Shown here piece by piece: positions 11,275 through 22,500 of a DNA stretch of 64,000 nucleotides. The position numbers and the translations under genes were made by a program. Position 1 is the stretch's first letter; every line of letters starts with the position of its first letter. The notes under the pieces are model-generated. The model saw only the letters and a program-made list of their open reading frames with translations. It did no database searches and was not told the origin of the DNA. Source of the DNA: Oopsacas minuta (taxonomy: Eukaryota; Porifera; Hexactinellida; Lyssacinosida; Leucopsacidae); assembly GCA_024704765.1 (NCBI GenBank), contig JAKMXF010000343.1, positions 248,001 through 312,000 on the forward strand. The letters run 5' to 3'.

Positions 11275-14262
11275 ATGTCTAGCATATGTCTAAACTCAGC
11301 AGGAGGAGTTATCGCTCTCCTGGAGGAGAAGAACCCTACTATTAAACATTATGCGTTACAAAAACTAGATGATATTGTAGATGAATTCTGGACAGAGATT
11401 TCTGAAGTTGTTGCTAAAATCGAGGTGCTTTATGAAGATGAACATTTCGCTGACAGACAGCTCGCGGCACTCATCAGCTCAAAAGTATACTACCATCTAG
11501 GTGCGTATGAGGATGCGATGAATTTCGCACTTGGAGCAGGTGATAAATTCGACGTGAATGTCAAATCAGAATATGTAGATACAATCCTGTCTCAGTGTCT
11601 TGACGAATACGTGAAACTCCGTATCAAAATAGTAGACGAAAATGAAGCAATACAAATTGATAGCAGGCTAGAATCAGTAGTTAACAGAATGTTCTTGAAA
11701 TGTTTTGAGGACCAGAAGTACAAATTAGCTGCTGGCATGGCTCTTGAAGCGAGGCGAGTTGATTTCTTCGAAGATTCCATAAAACAATCGGAGAATACTT
11801 CTTCTATGCTTATATACTGTATGAAGATTGTACTCTCATTGATCGACCATAGAGAATTCCGTAGCAACGTGCTTGGTATATTGGTACGCATCTTCCTGGA
11901 ACAGCATACACTAGACTACGTTCTTATATGCCAATGCTACGTATTCCTAGGCGATCATCAATCTGTGTCTAATATTTTAGAGAATCTAATGCAAGGAAAT
12001 GATGAGGATAATTTAATCGCTTACCAAATTGGATTTGATTTATACGAAAATTCGTCTCAGAGTTTCTTAACACACGTAATAGAGTCTATTACAGCAAATC
12101 TACCGAATCCTGACTTAAAGACTCCAGTTAAGAAACCGGTTGAAGCAGCAACAGGAGATTCCGGTATGGACCCAATGGAGTTGGAATTGGAAGAAGCCAA
12201 AAATGTAGCACTCCCAGGTGATGAATTGGAAGAAGCCGCACGTACACCACTCCCTGATAAGGAACCCTCAGTAGAGCTAAACACTAAACTGTCCCATTTC
12301 TATGCCATACTATACGGGAACGCTACCATTGCATTACACCAAGAATTCCTTATAAGGAATAATCATACTGACGTGCAAGTGCTTAAAAACATCAAAGATT
12401 TCGTTCGATACTCCATAACACACAATGCAACTATCATTTCCAATGCATTAATGTGTTTCGGCACTACTTCTGATGTGTTTCTACGTAATAATCTTGATTG
12501 GCTTGGTAAGGCTCAAAACTGGGCTAAATTCACTGCTACAGGTAGTCTAGGGCTGGTACACTGGGGTCACGAGAGAGAAGCACTTAAAGTGATGTCTACC
12601 TACCTCCCTAAGGACAGTAGTGGTAGTGGGGGTGGAGTATACGCAGAAGGAGGCAGTTTATACGCACTGGGATTAATACACGCGAATCATGGGCACAATA
12701 TAATCGAATACCTCCAGGATCAGCTGACTGCAGCTACTAGCGAAGTTATACAGCATGGTGGATGTCTAGGACTAGGCCTAGCTGCAATGGGTACAGCACG
12801 TGCTGACGTATTCGATCTGTTACTACAACATTTACATAAATCAGATGCAGTCATTGGAGAAGCTGCAGGCATAGCTATGGGACTTGTAATGCTCGGTAGT
12901 GCTAACGAAAATGCTATTAAAGAAATGCTCGAGTATGCGAAAGAAACGCCACACGAGAAAATTCTACGAGGTCTAGCTATAGGCATTTCTCTAGTCATGT
13001 TCGCTACGCTTGATGATGGCGATGTTCTCATAGAAACTCTATTAGCTGATAAAGATCCGTTACTAAGACGATCTGGTATTTATACTATAGCCATGGCTTA
13101 TTGCGGCACTGGTAATAATAAAGCTATACGGAAACTGCTGCATGTAGCTGTATCTGATGTAGATGATGACGTCAGGCGGGCTGCTGTTATGTGTCTAGGC
13201 TTTCTTCTATTCCAAACACCTGAACAGTGTCCTAATGCTGTGTCCCTCCTGTCAGAGAGTTATAACCCACACGTTAGATGTGGTGCAAGCTTGGCATTAG
13301 GAATAGCTTGTGCTGGTACTGGGAATAAAGAAGCATTGTCTCTTCTCGAAACTCTTACCGATGACCAAAGTAATTTTGTTAGACAAAATGCACATATAGC
13401 ATCTGCTATGATACTCTTACAGCAAAGTGAAATTAGTAATTCTAGACTCGCAAAATTCCGCGAGAATTACATCAAGGTAGTGTCTGATAAACATGAAGAT
13501 AATGTGACTAAATTCGGTGCAATAATAGCTCAGGGTATTCTCAATGCTGGTGGGAGGAATGTGACAATAAATCTCAAGTCTAGGAACGGGCATACAAATG
13601 CCCGTGCTGCAGTAGGACTATTAGTATTCACTCATTTCTGGTTTTGGTTCCCACTATCTCATTTCATTTCACTCGCCTTTGTTCCCACTTCTCTAATATC
13701 GATTAATTCAGACTTAAAAATGCCTAAAATACAATACAAATCCAATGCAAATCCAAATATATTCGCTTATCCCCCTCCCGTTAAGAAAGATCAGGAAAAA
13801 GTAAAGTCTAAGGTGGCTACTGCTATTCTCTCTATAAGTGCTAAGGGCAAAAAGGCAAAAAAGGCAGATGACGTCACTGAGAAGGAGGGTGAGGACATTG
13901 GAGCTACTGAGGGGTCCTCTGATCCCCCCAAAGATGAGGTTAAGTCTAAACCAGAGGGAGAGGGGGCAGATGAAATGGAGACTGAATCTCCCACGAAAGT
14001 TGAGCCTACTTTTGAGATGCTTTCCAATCCAGCTAGAGTACTTCCAAAACAGTTACAGTATATTAGCTTAGAAGAAAATTGTAGATATATGCCTACTAAA
14101 AGTATTGTGGATGGTGGGATTATTCTCATGCGGAATTTAGCACCTGGAGATGAGGAACAGCTGATCGAGAATTTGAAAGTCATCCTTCCTGGAGAGGAGG
14201 ACGAGGGAGAGGAGCCTGAACCCCCTGAGGCCTTCGAATGGAAGGATGAGTTCTTGGATTAA
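11275..14262 (+). CDS. PSMD1: 26S proteasome non-ATPase regulatory subunit 1 (Rpn2)
   Basis: A single-exon frame of 995 residues, close to the usual length of about 950. Rpn2 is a scaffold of the 19S base that contacts Rpn10 and Rpn13. The N-terminal helical region starts with LNSAGGVIALLEEKNPTIKH. The middle (about 400-750) consists of proteasome/cyclosome repeats rich in GxxxGxxLALG-like helical hairpins. The late segment FTHFWFWFPLSHFISLAF is a near-exact Rpn2 signature. A Lys/Glu-rich acidic stretch and the conserved C-terminal RVLPKQLQYI block complete it. The start at 11275 is the only sensible ATG. The frame is unbroken and has no introns. Confidence 0.95.
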   Translation: MSSICLNSAGGVIALLEEKNPTIKHYALQKLDDIVDEFWTEISEVVAKIEVLYEDEHFADRQLAALISSKVYYHLGAYEDAMNFALGAGDKFDVNVKSEYVDTILSQCLDEYVKLRIKIVDENEAIQIDSRLESVVNRMFLKCFEDQKYKLAAGMALEARRVDFFEDSIKQSENTSSMLIYCMKIVLSLIDHREFRSNVLGILVRIFLEQHTLDYVLICQCYVFLGDHQSVSNILENLMQGNDEDNLIAYQIGFDLYENSSQSFLTHVIESITANLPNPDLKTPVKKPVEAATGDSGMDPMELELEEAKNVALPGDELEEAARTPLPDKEPSVELNTKLSHFYAILYGNATIALHQEFLIRNNHTDVQVLKNIKDFVRYSITHNATIISNALMCFGTTSDVFLRNNLDWLGKAQNWAKFTATGSLGLVHWGHEREALKVMSTYLPKDSSGSGGGVYAEGGSLYALGLIHANHGHNIIEYLQDQLTAATSEVIQHGGCLGLGLAAMGTARADVFDLLLQHLHKSDAVIGEAAGIAMGLVMLGSANENAIKEMLEYAKETPHEKILRGLAIGISLVMFATLDDGDVLIETLLADKDPLLRRSGIYTIAMAYCGTGNNKAIRKLLHVAVSDVDDDVRRAAVMCLGFLLFQTPEQCPNAVSLLSESYNPHVRCGASLALGIACAGTGNKEALSLLETLTDDQSNFVRQNAHIASAMILLQQSEISNSRLAKFRENYIKVVSDKHEDNVTKFGAIIAQGILNAGGRNVTINLKSRNGHTNARAAVGLLVFTHFWFWFPLSHFISLAFVPTSLISINSDLKMPKIQYKSNANPNIFAYPPPVKKDQEKVKSKVATAILSISAKGKKAKKADDVTEKEGEDIGATEGSSDPPKDEVKSKPEGEGADEMETESPTKVEPTFEMLSNPARVLPKQLQYISLEENCRYMPTKSIVDGGIILMRNLAPGDEEQLIENLKVILPGEEDEGEEPEPPEAFEWKDEFLD

Positions 14263-14478
14263 TAGAAGAGTGACTGTGTGTAGTGAGTTAGTAATCTTAT
14301 GTGTTGTAGTATCAAGCGATTATCTAGGTGTTGTGCATAGACATTCTAACATTCATGCTTTGATCATTTGGTAGATTACTATGGGTAGATTACCTCTGTT
14401 GTAGGCCAAAAAACATACAACATATATTAAGCTATACATTATAGATTAGTTTAGCTGTTATGATTAATTGAATTAGTA

Positions 14479-16804
14479 ATGGCTCAATCTGAGTCAGCTT
14501 CTCGTAGCATCTGGCCTAACAAGAAGGAGAGCTACTGTATTGAAGAGGTAGTAGGTTATGGTGGTACTGCCTCTGTACAGGCTGCTACCTGCATTCCTCT
14601 CAATAAACGTGTTGCTATAAAGAGGATTGATTTAGATCAGTGTACTAGCTCTATTGAAGATATTCTCAAAGAGGTTTGTAATTTATCTGTTCATAATGTA
14701 TAGTTAGTTATAAGAGGTCATGTCATATACTTTACATTCCCAAAAAGTTATCATTGATTCTATTAGCTATACTCCCCTGTAGGTTCGTATGATGAGTCAA
14801 TGCTCTCATCCTAACGTCATAGAATACCACACATCTTTTATACACAATCAAGAACTCCTACTTGTAATGACATTAATGGGGTGTGGCTCTCTCTCTGATA
14901 CTCTGAGACATCTACGCTCTTCTGGACATAAGAACGGGCTATTGAGTGAGGATATACTTGCTACAGTCCTTCGGTATGTCCTACTAGGTCTTGATTATTT
15001 CCACAGCAACTCACAGATACACAGAGACCTGAAAGCCGGTAATATTCTCATCGGAGAGTCCGGTGCTATCCGGTTGGCAGATTTCGGCGTTAGCTCTTTG
15101 CTCGTTAATGCGGGAGAAGCGCGTAAGAAAAGACCTAGACGGACATTTGTGGGTACTCCGTGTTGGATGGCTCCAGAGGTGATGGAACAGATTGATGGCT
15201 ATGATGCCAAAGCGGATATCTGGTCATTAGGCATAACAGCTCTGGAATTAGCGACAGGTTACGCGCCTTACTCCAAGTACCCAGCTGTTAAAATTATTCT
15301 TATGACTCTTGAGAATGAACCTCCGACTTTGGAGATGATGCAGGAGATATATGAAGAGGATTATAAACAGTGAGTATAGTGTAAATATGGTCAACTCCAG
15401 TTATATCATAGCTCAAGGGACCGCGAAATTACTTCGATAGAACCGATAAAATTCGTATATGTTTCTTTGATGGTTTGGGACCTATAGGTACAATTTCAGG
15501 CTTCGATATACAATGGATACCGGTTATAAGAACCTCCGTGGGAGTACCAATACATGTTCTTATAACTGACAGGAATATATAAGAACTATTTTCCAGAGGT
15601 TGGTGCTTATATCACTAATCCAAGCAAGTTCTTAATTATCCAGTGTTCTTATGACCAGCATGCACTGTATCCGTGTTCGATACCACGGGGATCGATTGTA
15701 GTAAGAAACTTGGTTATAGTTACTATTACTTAAATCAAAATTAAAACTCCAATCTACAGATTCAGCAAGTCATTCCGTAAGATGGTAGCCTCCTGCTTAG
15801 TAAAGGAACCAGAGAAGAGACCTACAGCTGCTGAGTTATTGAAGCATTCTTTCTTCAAGAAAGCTAGAGACGAGGAGTTTTTGAGAGAGAACTTAGTTCC
15901 CCTCGCTCCCTCCCTCTCTACTCGTCTCAAGAAGCCTGTACGGGTACCAGGGGCTAGTGGTCGCTTGTGTAGAGGTCCTGAGGGTACATGGGAGTGGGTA
16001 GACGAGTCTGAGGAGAAAAATGAGGAACAGAAGAAAGGTGAAACAGGTATGATGTAATGAAATATTTTCACAGACCACTGTTAATTGGAAACTTGTTCAG
16101 GTCCACCGCCTGCATCAATTTTACCTGTCGAATGAATATTGTCATGATTTTACCAGCCAAATTCAACTACACAATATATTTACTAACTAACGGGTGAATA
16201 GTAGTGATTTTATCTTCACAGACCTCCTTTAACACGGTTAATTAACATATTTACAAGTAGAGTCATTGAGAATTTCCATGAATTCGACACTTTGCATATG
16301 ATAACGTCATAAAGATAATGAAATCCCGCCCGCCCACATACTTAGATGGACATCATGTTGAACAAGTTTCTCATAGACAAAGATTTTTAATTTATCCACA
16401 TAGATACAGCTATGAATACAACTAACAATTCAAACAATATCCCTACCCATCCAGCCTCCAAATCTCAAAACCCAGATCAGTCATCTCTAAATTCAATAGA
16501 TACCTCACCTGTAAATCTTAACATCAGGCTAAGAGACTCGAAAAATAAATTGAAAGATATTAAATTCACATTTAACCCCAAATTAGACACCCCAGAGAAA
16601 ATATCCCAGGAACTCGTAAACGCCAAATTAATTGATCCTCGTAATTCTGATACAATTACAGCTGGCATAAGTACGATACTGAAAGACAGACGAAAAGAAG
16701 GGACTATTCGATTCAAGTTGGACTACGCGATTTTACCCACTGGTGAACCGGACGAATCTGAAATGTACGGTTATGCACAAGTCAGTATATTTGATCCAAC
16801 GTGA
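14479..16804 (+). CDS. OXSR1: STE20-type kinase of the OXSR1/STK39 (SPAK) family
   Basis: Four exons, 14479-14673, 14783-15369, 15760-16046 and 16404-16804, join in frame to 489 residues. The kinase acts downstream of WNK and phosphorylates cation-chloride cotransporters. The glycine-rich loop ([13 protein letters not shown]), the lysine in [15 protein letters not shown] and DFGVS are intact. The activation loop [12 protein letters not shown] carries the WNK-target threonine. The linker keeps the family's VPGASGRL and WEW motifs. Exon 4 encodes the conserved C-terminal domain ([19 protein letters not shown]) that binds RFxV peptides. The stop TGA lies inside a GTGAGT string that could also serve as a splice donor, but no later exon is seen. 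Choosing between OXSR1 and STK39 needs a phylogeny; invertebrates usually have a single gene. Confidence 0.88.
15391..15502. mobile_element. Family A element, truncated, in OXSR1 intron 2
   Basis: It begins GGTCAACTCCAGTTATATC and contains the family A core (CTCAAGGGACCGCGA, GGTTTGGGACC). The right end is replaced by the family E element that starts at 15509. Confidence 0.65.
15509..15673. mobile_element. Family E element in OXSR1 intron 2
   Basis: The left end TA|CAATGGATACCGGTTATAAG and the right end CATGCACTG|TA fit the family. Internal copies of ATGTTCTTAT occur in both orientations. It directly abuts the truncated family A element. Confidence 0.6.
16065..16135. repeat. Short dispersed repeat (family G) in OXSR1 intron 3
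   Basis: The core CCACTGTTAATTGGAAACTT is shared with LARS1 intron 15 (27106-27165), followed in both by CAG(G/C)TCCAC. Only one end is defined. Confidence 0.4.
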
Positions 16805-16805
16805 G

Positions 16806-16858
<53 letters not shown>

Positions 16859-16888
16859 ATTGTTGTTGTTGTTGTTATTGTTGTTGAT
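16805..16888. repeat. (GTT)n microsatellite
   Basis: An interrupted run of about 27 GTT units, with a few ATT units, begins directly after the OXSR1-like stop codon. It would lie in the 3' UTR. Confidence 0.95.
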
Positions 16889-17093
16889 ATTATAAATAAC
16901 TTGTTTGGTGAGTATTTATGGATTTCATGTTTTAACCGTTATTCTCAATTGGTGTGAATTTTTCTTGTTTGTCAATTGATAGTGTATATTTATGCTACTT
17001 TATTGTATAATACATTATACTGTACTGGGATCCTTGCTGTACTTATTCTTCATAGATATCTCGCTTGTTGTATAAACACACTTAGAGCAGCGA

Positions 17094-17230
17094 TTCCTAT
17101 CACTCACGGTCCCCTATACCAATTTAACACATTCTATGTACCCTTCCCATAGACTACAATACAAATATTGAGATCCTGTGGACCCCCTGCTATCGTCAAA
17201 CAGCGGTTCTGGGGCCAGAACCGCGTTGTA
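17094..17230. mobile_element. hAT-like element, degenerate (family F)
   Basis: It runs from GCAGCGATTCCTATCACTC to the CAGCGGTTCTGGGGCCAGAA region, with the shared GGTCCCC and GTGGACCCCC parts. It lies just upstream of TRAP1. Confidence 0.45.
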
Positions 17231-17303
17231 GAGGAACGTTTGAGTAACTTTTCATAATTTTCTAATCACATTAGTTAGCTAGCTATAATCTAGTGTATTC
17301 ACT

Positions 17304-19346
17304 ATGATGTCATGTAGAAGAGTATTGAGTATTATCTCCAGACACAAACTGAGATACACCCTATATAATACATACATCAATAATTACTCACAAATACCTC
17401 CATATATACCCGATCTCTTAACAACGAAACGAATGTTCTCTACTAAATCAGAAGCTTCTAAGAGCACTAACGAATTCATCGCAGAGACTAAACAACTCTT
17501 AGATATAGTAGCAAACAGCCTATACTCAGATAGAGAAGTATTCCTTAGGGAACTAATCTCAAACTCATCAGATGCTCTGGAAAAACTAAGATTCTTACAA
17601 GTAGCTGGCAAAGAAATGGAAGATCCAGATATCCCTTTACAAATAACGATATCACCAGATGGTAAGAATAAACTGACTATAGAAGATACAGGTATTGGTA
17701 TGGACTACGGAGAAATGGTAGAGTATTTAGGTACAATAGCAAGATCAAGTAGTAAAACATTTTTGGAAGAAATGGAGAAGAGAGGAGAGTCGAAGAACGC
17801 GGATAGTGTAATTGGCCGTTTTGGTGTTGGATTTTACTCATCTTTCATGGTAGCTAATCTTGTAGAAGTATACTCAAAGAATTGGAAGACGGGGTCCAAA
17901 TGTTACCATTGGTCCAGTACAGGTGTTGGTGGGTACAATATTGAAGAGACCACTTCAAAACATGCCAACACCTCCCGAGGTACAAAAATAATCCTGCATT
18001 TAAAGGATACAGCAGATGAATTCAGTAGTAATACTCGAATTAAGAGTATTATCACCAAATACAGTAATTTCGTACAATTTCCTATTTATATTAGCGGTAA
18101 GAAGATAAATATTCAAGACCCTATTTGGTTAACTGATCCAAAAGTTACCAAAACTGAAGACAATAAAGAATTTTACAAGTTCTTAACCGGGGATACTTTG
18201 TCGCCTCTTTTCACGTTCCATTTCCGGCTCGACATGCCGATAAGCATAAATGCTGTATTCTATGTCCCGAATATTCCATATTTAGCAAGTACCCTACAGA
18301 ATAGAGAACCAATGCCTAAAGTATCTCTATACTCACGTCGTGTTCTAATACAAGACCAAACTACACAGATAATACCCTATTGGATGAGATTTGTTGTTGG
18401 TGTAGTTGATAGCGAGGATATACCATTAAACCTATCCAGAGAAATGCTTCAGAATAATCCATTGCTCCTGAGAATGAAGCAAATACTGACGTCACGGATA
18501 ATACGAGCAATTGAAGGGGAAATGGAATCGAATAAGACTAATTATTCAATGCTGTTTCGTGCTATTGGGCTGTCGCTACGTGAAGGTATTATGCATATAG
18601 ATGATAAACGAGGCAGAGAAGAGATCGCTTCTCTTCTAATGTTTGAATCCTCAAAACGACCCGAAGATACGGAAATCACACTTAATGATTACTTCAAAAA
18701 CATGAGACCCCTCCAAGAGGAAATTTTCTATCTGGTATCCCCCAACAGAGCTGGCGCTGACAATTCTCCTTATACTGAACAGCTGATGGAAAAAGACATA
18801 GAAATCCTATACTCATACTCACAACATGAGGATACTATTATGCCATATCTAAACGAATATAAGGGTAAAAAAATAATATCAGTCGAAGAGTATACTAATA
18901 AGAATTTAAACATTGTGAAGAGCAAATCTGTAGAAGGCAAAGCTCTCAAAGAATATACGAATTGGTTTGAAAACATACTCGGAAAGGCGAAAGTGAAAAA
19001 AGTTGAAATATCGAATAATCTTAAAAAACACCCTTCAATGTTAATGATCCCAGACTTGACTAAAACACGACAATTCCTTCAAAATACGCCTGAAATAGAA
19101 AATGTATGGGAGTATATGTCTGCTACACTACATCTTAATCCTAATCATGATCTTATTAAAAAGGTAAATATTTTACGCAAGAAAGAGCCAAAATTAGCTA
19201 GTCTTATTGCAGAACAAATTTATTTTAACAGTCTTATTGCTGCTGGGTTTGTAAGAGATGCTAGGTTTATATTACCTCATTTACATGAGTTATTGGAGAA
19301 ATGCATTGAAGATAGTACTAAGTCTACTATTATCACTCCAGATTGA
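17304..19346 (+). CDS. TRAP1: Mitochondrial HSP90 chaperone TRAP1
   Basis: A single-exon frame of 680 residues; human TRAP1 has about 704. The first 45 or so residues are rich in Arg, Ser and Tyr with almost no acidic residues, as in a mitochondrial presequence. The GHKL ATPase domain follows, with the helix VFLRELISNSSDALEKLR, IEDTGIGMD and GRFGVGFYSSFMV. The middle domain contains the catalytic-loop arginine region around IPLNLSREMLQNN. The C-terminal dimerisation domain ends without the cytosolic MEEVD tail, consistent with the mitochondrial paralogue. The frame is intact and has no introns. Confidence 0.94.
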   Translation: MMSCRRVLSIISRHKLRYTLYNTYINNYSQIPPYIPDLLTTKRMFSTKSEASKSTNEFIAETKQLLDIVANSLYSDREVFLRELISNSSDALEKLRFLQVAGKEMEDPDIPLQITISPDGKNKLTIEDTGIGMDYGEMVEYLGTIARSSSKTFLEEMEKRGESKNADSVIGRFGVGFYSSFMVANLVEVYSKNWKTGSKCYHWSSTGVGGYNIEETTSKHANTSRGTKIILHLKDTADEFSSNTRIKSIITKYSNFVQFPIYISGKKINIQDPIWLTDPKVTKTEDNKEFYKFLTGDTLSPLFTFHFRLDMPISINAVFYVPNIPYLASTLQNREPMPKVSLYSRRVLIQDQTTQIIPYWMRFVVGVVDSEDIPLNLSREMLQNNPLLLRMKQILTSRIIRAIEGEMESNKTNYSMLFRAIGLSLREGIMHIDDKRGREEIASLLMFESSKRPEDTEITLNDYFKNMRPLQEEIFYLVSPNRAGADNSPYTEQLMEKDIEILYSYSQHEDTIMPYLNEYKGKKIISVEEYTNKNLNIVKSKSVEGKALKEYTNWFENILGKAKVKKVEISNNLKKHPSMLMIPDLTKTRQFLQNTPEIENVWEYMSATLHLNPNHDLIKKVNILRKKEPKLASLIAEQIYFNSLIAAGFVRDARFILPHLHELLEKCIEDSTKSTIITPD

Positions 19347-19467
19347 TTTATACTTAGTTTGAGAGATTAGTCTGTTTCTAATAGTTTTTGTAATTTCTGA
19401 TAAAAAATGATTAAAATAGTACTCATTTATTGTATAACAGTGTACGTATAACAATAACCGACATATA

Positions 19468-19548
19468 ATATACAGGATTATATGAGAACCGTTTTCCAGA
19501 GGATAGGTTTTATATCCTGCATGTTCTTATTCACAGTATATTTATCGA
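19468..19548. mobile_element. Family E element, degenerate, between TRAP1 and LARS1
   Basis: It shares GAGAACCGTTTTCCAGAGG and GCATGTTCTTAT with the copy at 15509-15673 and ends CACAGTATA. Confidence 0.45.
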
Positions 19549-19597
19549 ATCCAATATTTCACAATTCATTTCAATAGTTGGCTAGTATTTACCTCAT

Positions 19598-22500
19598 TTG
19601 ATGTCCTTTGCAAAGAAAGACGCTCTACGTAAGCTTGAGCAAGAAATACAAGATTACTGGGAGAGTGAGAAGATATTCGAGGAAGATGCTCCTACAGACG
19701 GAAGGATAGGAAATGTTGATGAGAAGTATTTCGCTACTTTCCCATTTCCTTACATGAATGGAAGATTACACTTAGGACACACATTTACTGTTTCTAAGGT
19801 ATATATACTCTCTATATTTTTGAAATTCCAGTGGAACATCTTTAATACGAATTTCGGACAAATATTCACACAAAATCAAGCCCCTACAATAGTTATCCAA
19901 TTGGTATTACTCTGGATAAAGTGAACAAATTGACCGTCTGTTTGATTCCTATTAACGAAGTTCCACTGTAGGCTGAGTTTTCAGTAGGCTATGAGAGATT
20001 AAGAGGGAAGAAGTGTTTATATCCGTTTGGTTTTCATTGTACTGGAATGCCAATAAAGGCTTCTTCTGATAAGTTAAAGAGAGAACTGGAGCAGTATGGG
20101 TAAGTATATATGATCCACTGGTAATTAAGAACTAACATGATACAGTATAAAGCATAACTCCCGATAGGACACACACATTTTCAGCCTCCTTCAATGACTC
20201 AATGAGGATCACTTAGCTTAGGTCGTTACTTAGCAGTCACCGAGGCTTTGAGTGTCCACTTAGTTATTAGTCTCTTACAGCAGATAATTTTGCTAATCCA
20301 AATCGTCTATATGACACAAATTCATCACTTAATAGAACTCTGCTTATTTCGAAATAATTATCGTAGTTCCTTGAGCTTCAATAAAACTGGATTGATTGTA
20401 TTATATTTGATGTAGTTGTCCACCACAATTCCCTGAACAAACTGAAAAAATTATTATCGAACAGGAGACAGTATCAGCTGGAGAAGGACCTCAGTTTAAG
20501 AAGAAGAGTAAAGTACTAGCTAAAGAAGGAGGTCTGAATAGTCAATGGGAGATAATGCAATCTATGGGAATATCTGATACTGATATACCTCAGTTTACAG
20601 AGAGCGAGCATTGGTTAAGATACTTCCCTGACTTCTGTAAGAAAGATTTGCAGTCTATAGGATTGAAAGTGAGATTATTATTATTTCCCATATTCACTAG
20701 AATAATAGCTCCACCTGAAATATGTGCAGTCGTGTAACAGTGACCGTCAATACGTATCTTGCTGTTACAGTGGATGCTGGTTGCAAGAACACCTTTTGAG
20801 AGTTAATTTTCATAGAAAAAGCATTTAAGGAGAAGTGACCGTTCCTTAGTATTTATACATAAATATTGAGTTCATTAACTCCTAATAAATAGCTACATAG
20901 TTAAATGACTGACATTATCCATTCAATTAATCTACATTAAGTTTGTATTTCTTGCTTTTTGGTGTTAAGTTTGATCTCTGTGAACCTCGTCTTTTCACAC
21001 CTTGCGTCACAGCTTTATCACACTCCATTTTCACATCTTCTCCGCGGAATTTCTCACACATTATATAGAATATTATCTCCTCTTTCGCTAATTTAACCGC
21101 TATTTCCGTATCACCATTTTCAACACCCTTTTTCAACACAGTATACCTCTTGGCCATAACAGTATCCTCGTACATACTAATGTATTGAGACAATTTAGTG
21201 TATACAGATGTTATAGTGGTCTTTGTAGCTGTCCTTTTGAGAACTTTTGATAATTGCTCCACTGTCTTGTCTTTTACTTCTTTTGAGGCTAAAATGTCTG
21301 TCAGCCGCAGGCATTCTGCCATTCTAAAACAGTATTAATAATGTATAAACATTCAAGCACAGTTCGAATGATTGAAGGAAATTGTTGTGTTTGTTAATTT
21401 GAATTTGCAGTCTATCTACTAATAGACTGATTACAGAAGTATTGAATTATCCAATTTTCCCGTTAAGCACAAATACAGTGCAGTGTAAGGTAGGACACTT
21501 GGGAATAAGGTTGACCGCATCAAGGAGAGTCCGTTTGGAGCGTTGCACTGTCCATCAAATCTCAACAGTGTTTATTATTTATTATTTATTTTCTTGGACA
21601 CAACTATATAATTGTCGCAGTGCATTGGGTGGGTAACAATCTCTTGTTCCGTCTGAACAATACATGCATCATACATAAATATACTACATCATAACACGTG
21701 ATATATTTGTAAACAAACAGAACAATAAAGCTATATATTCAAACTGCTATGATAAGACTAATTATAAGATAATGCTAGCTTGAAAATATTCAGTGTAACA
21801 ATTTCCGGTTTCTCCTGCAGTAACAATAAGATATTTTAACAAAAAGGATTGTTAAATTATCGGTTTATGCTGTTAGTTATCTTCCAGGTAGACTGGAGGA
21901 GATCGTTCCTCACAACTGACGTCAACCCTTATTTCGATTCATTTGTTCGCTGGCAATTCCATAAATTGAAAGAGAATGATAGAATACAATTTGGTAAGAG
22001 GTACACGATATACTCTCCTAAGGATGGACAGCCTTGTATGGATCATGACAGATCTAGTGGAGAGGGAGTAGGTTGTCAAGAGTATACCCTTATCAAAATG
22101 AGAGTTAAAGGTATATACAAATATATTGACTTGTACATAACTGTTAGCAATGGGTATTCTAATTATAGTCAGGGTCTCTTATATGAAACAAGCCAGTGGA
22201 CCCAATATATCACTCCCATAGGAGTTTCATTCAAATGAAATTCTCAGATATTTCTATATTCTTTGAATCCTACAGATCCTTATCCCCCATCTCTATCCCG
22301 TATATCCGGTAAACCTGTGTATCTAGTAGCAGCTACATTACGACCTGAGACAATGTATGGACAAACTAACTGCTGGATAGCTCCAGAGATATCATATCTT
22401 GTATTCCGTACTGTAAAGCAAGGAGATGAGATTCTTATTAGCACTAAGAGAGCTGCTAGGAATATGTGTTATCAGGGGTTTACACACAGAGAGGGAGAGG

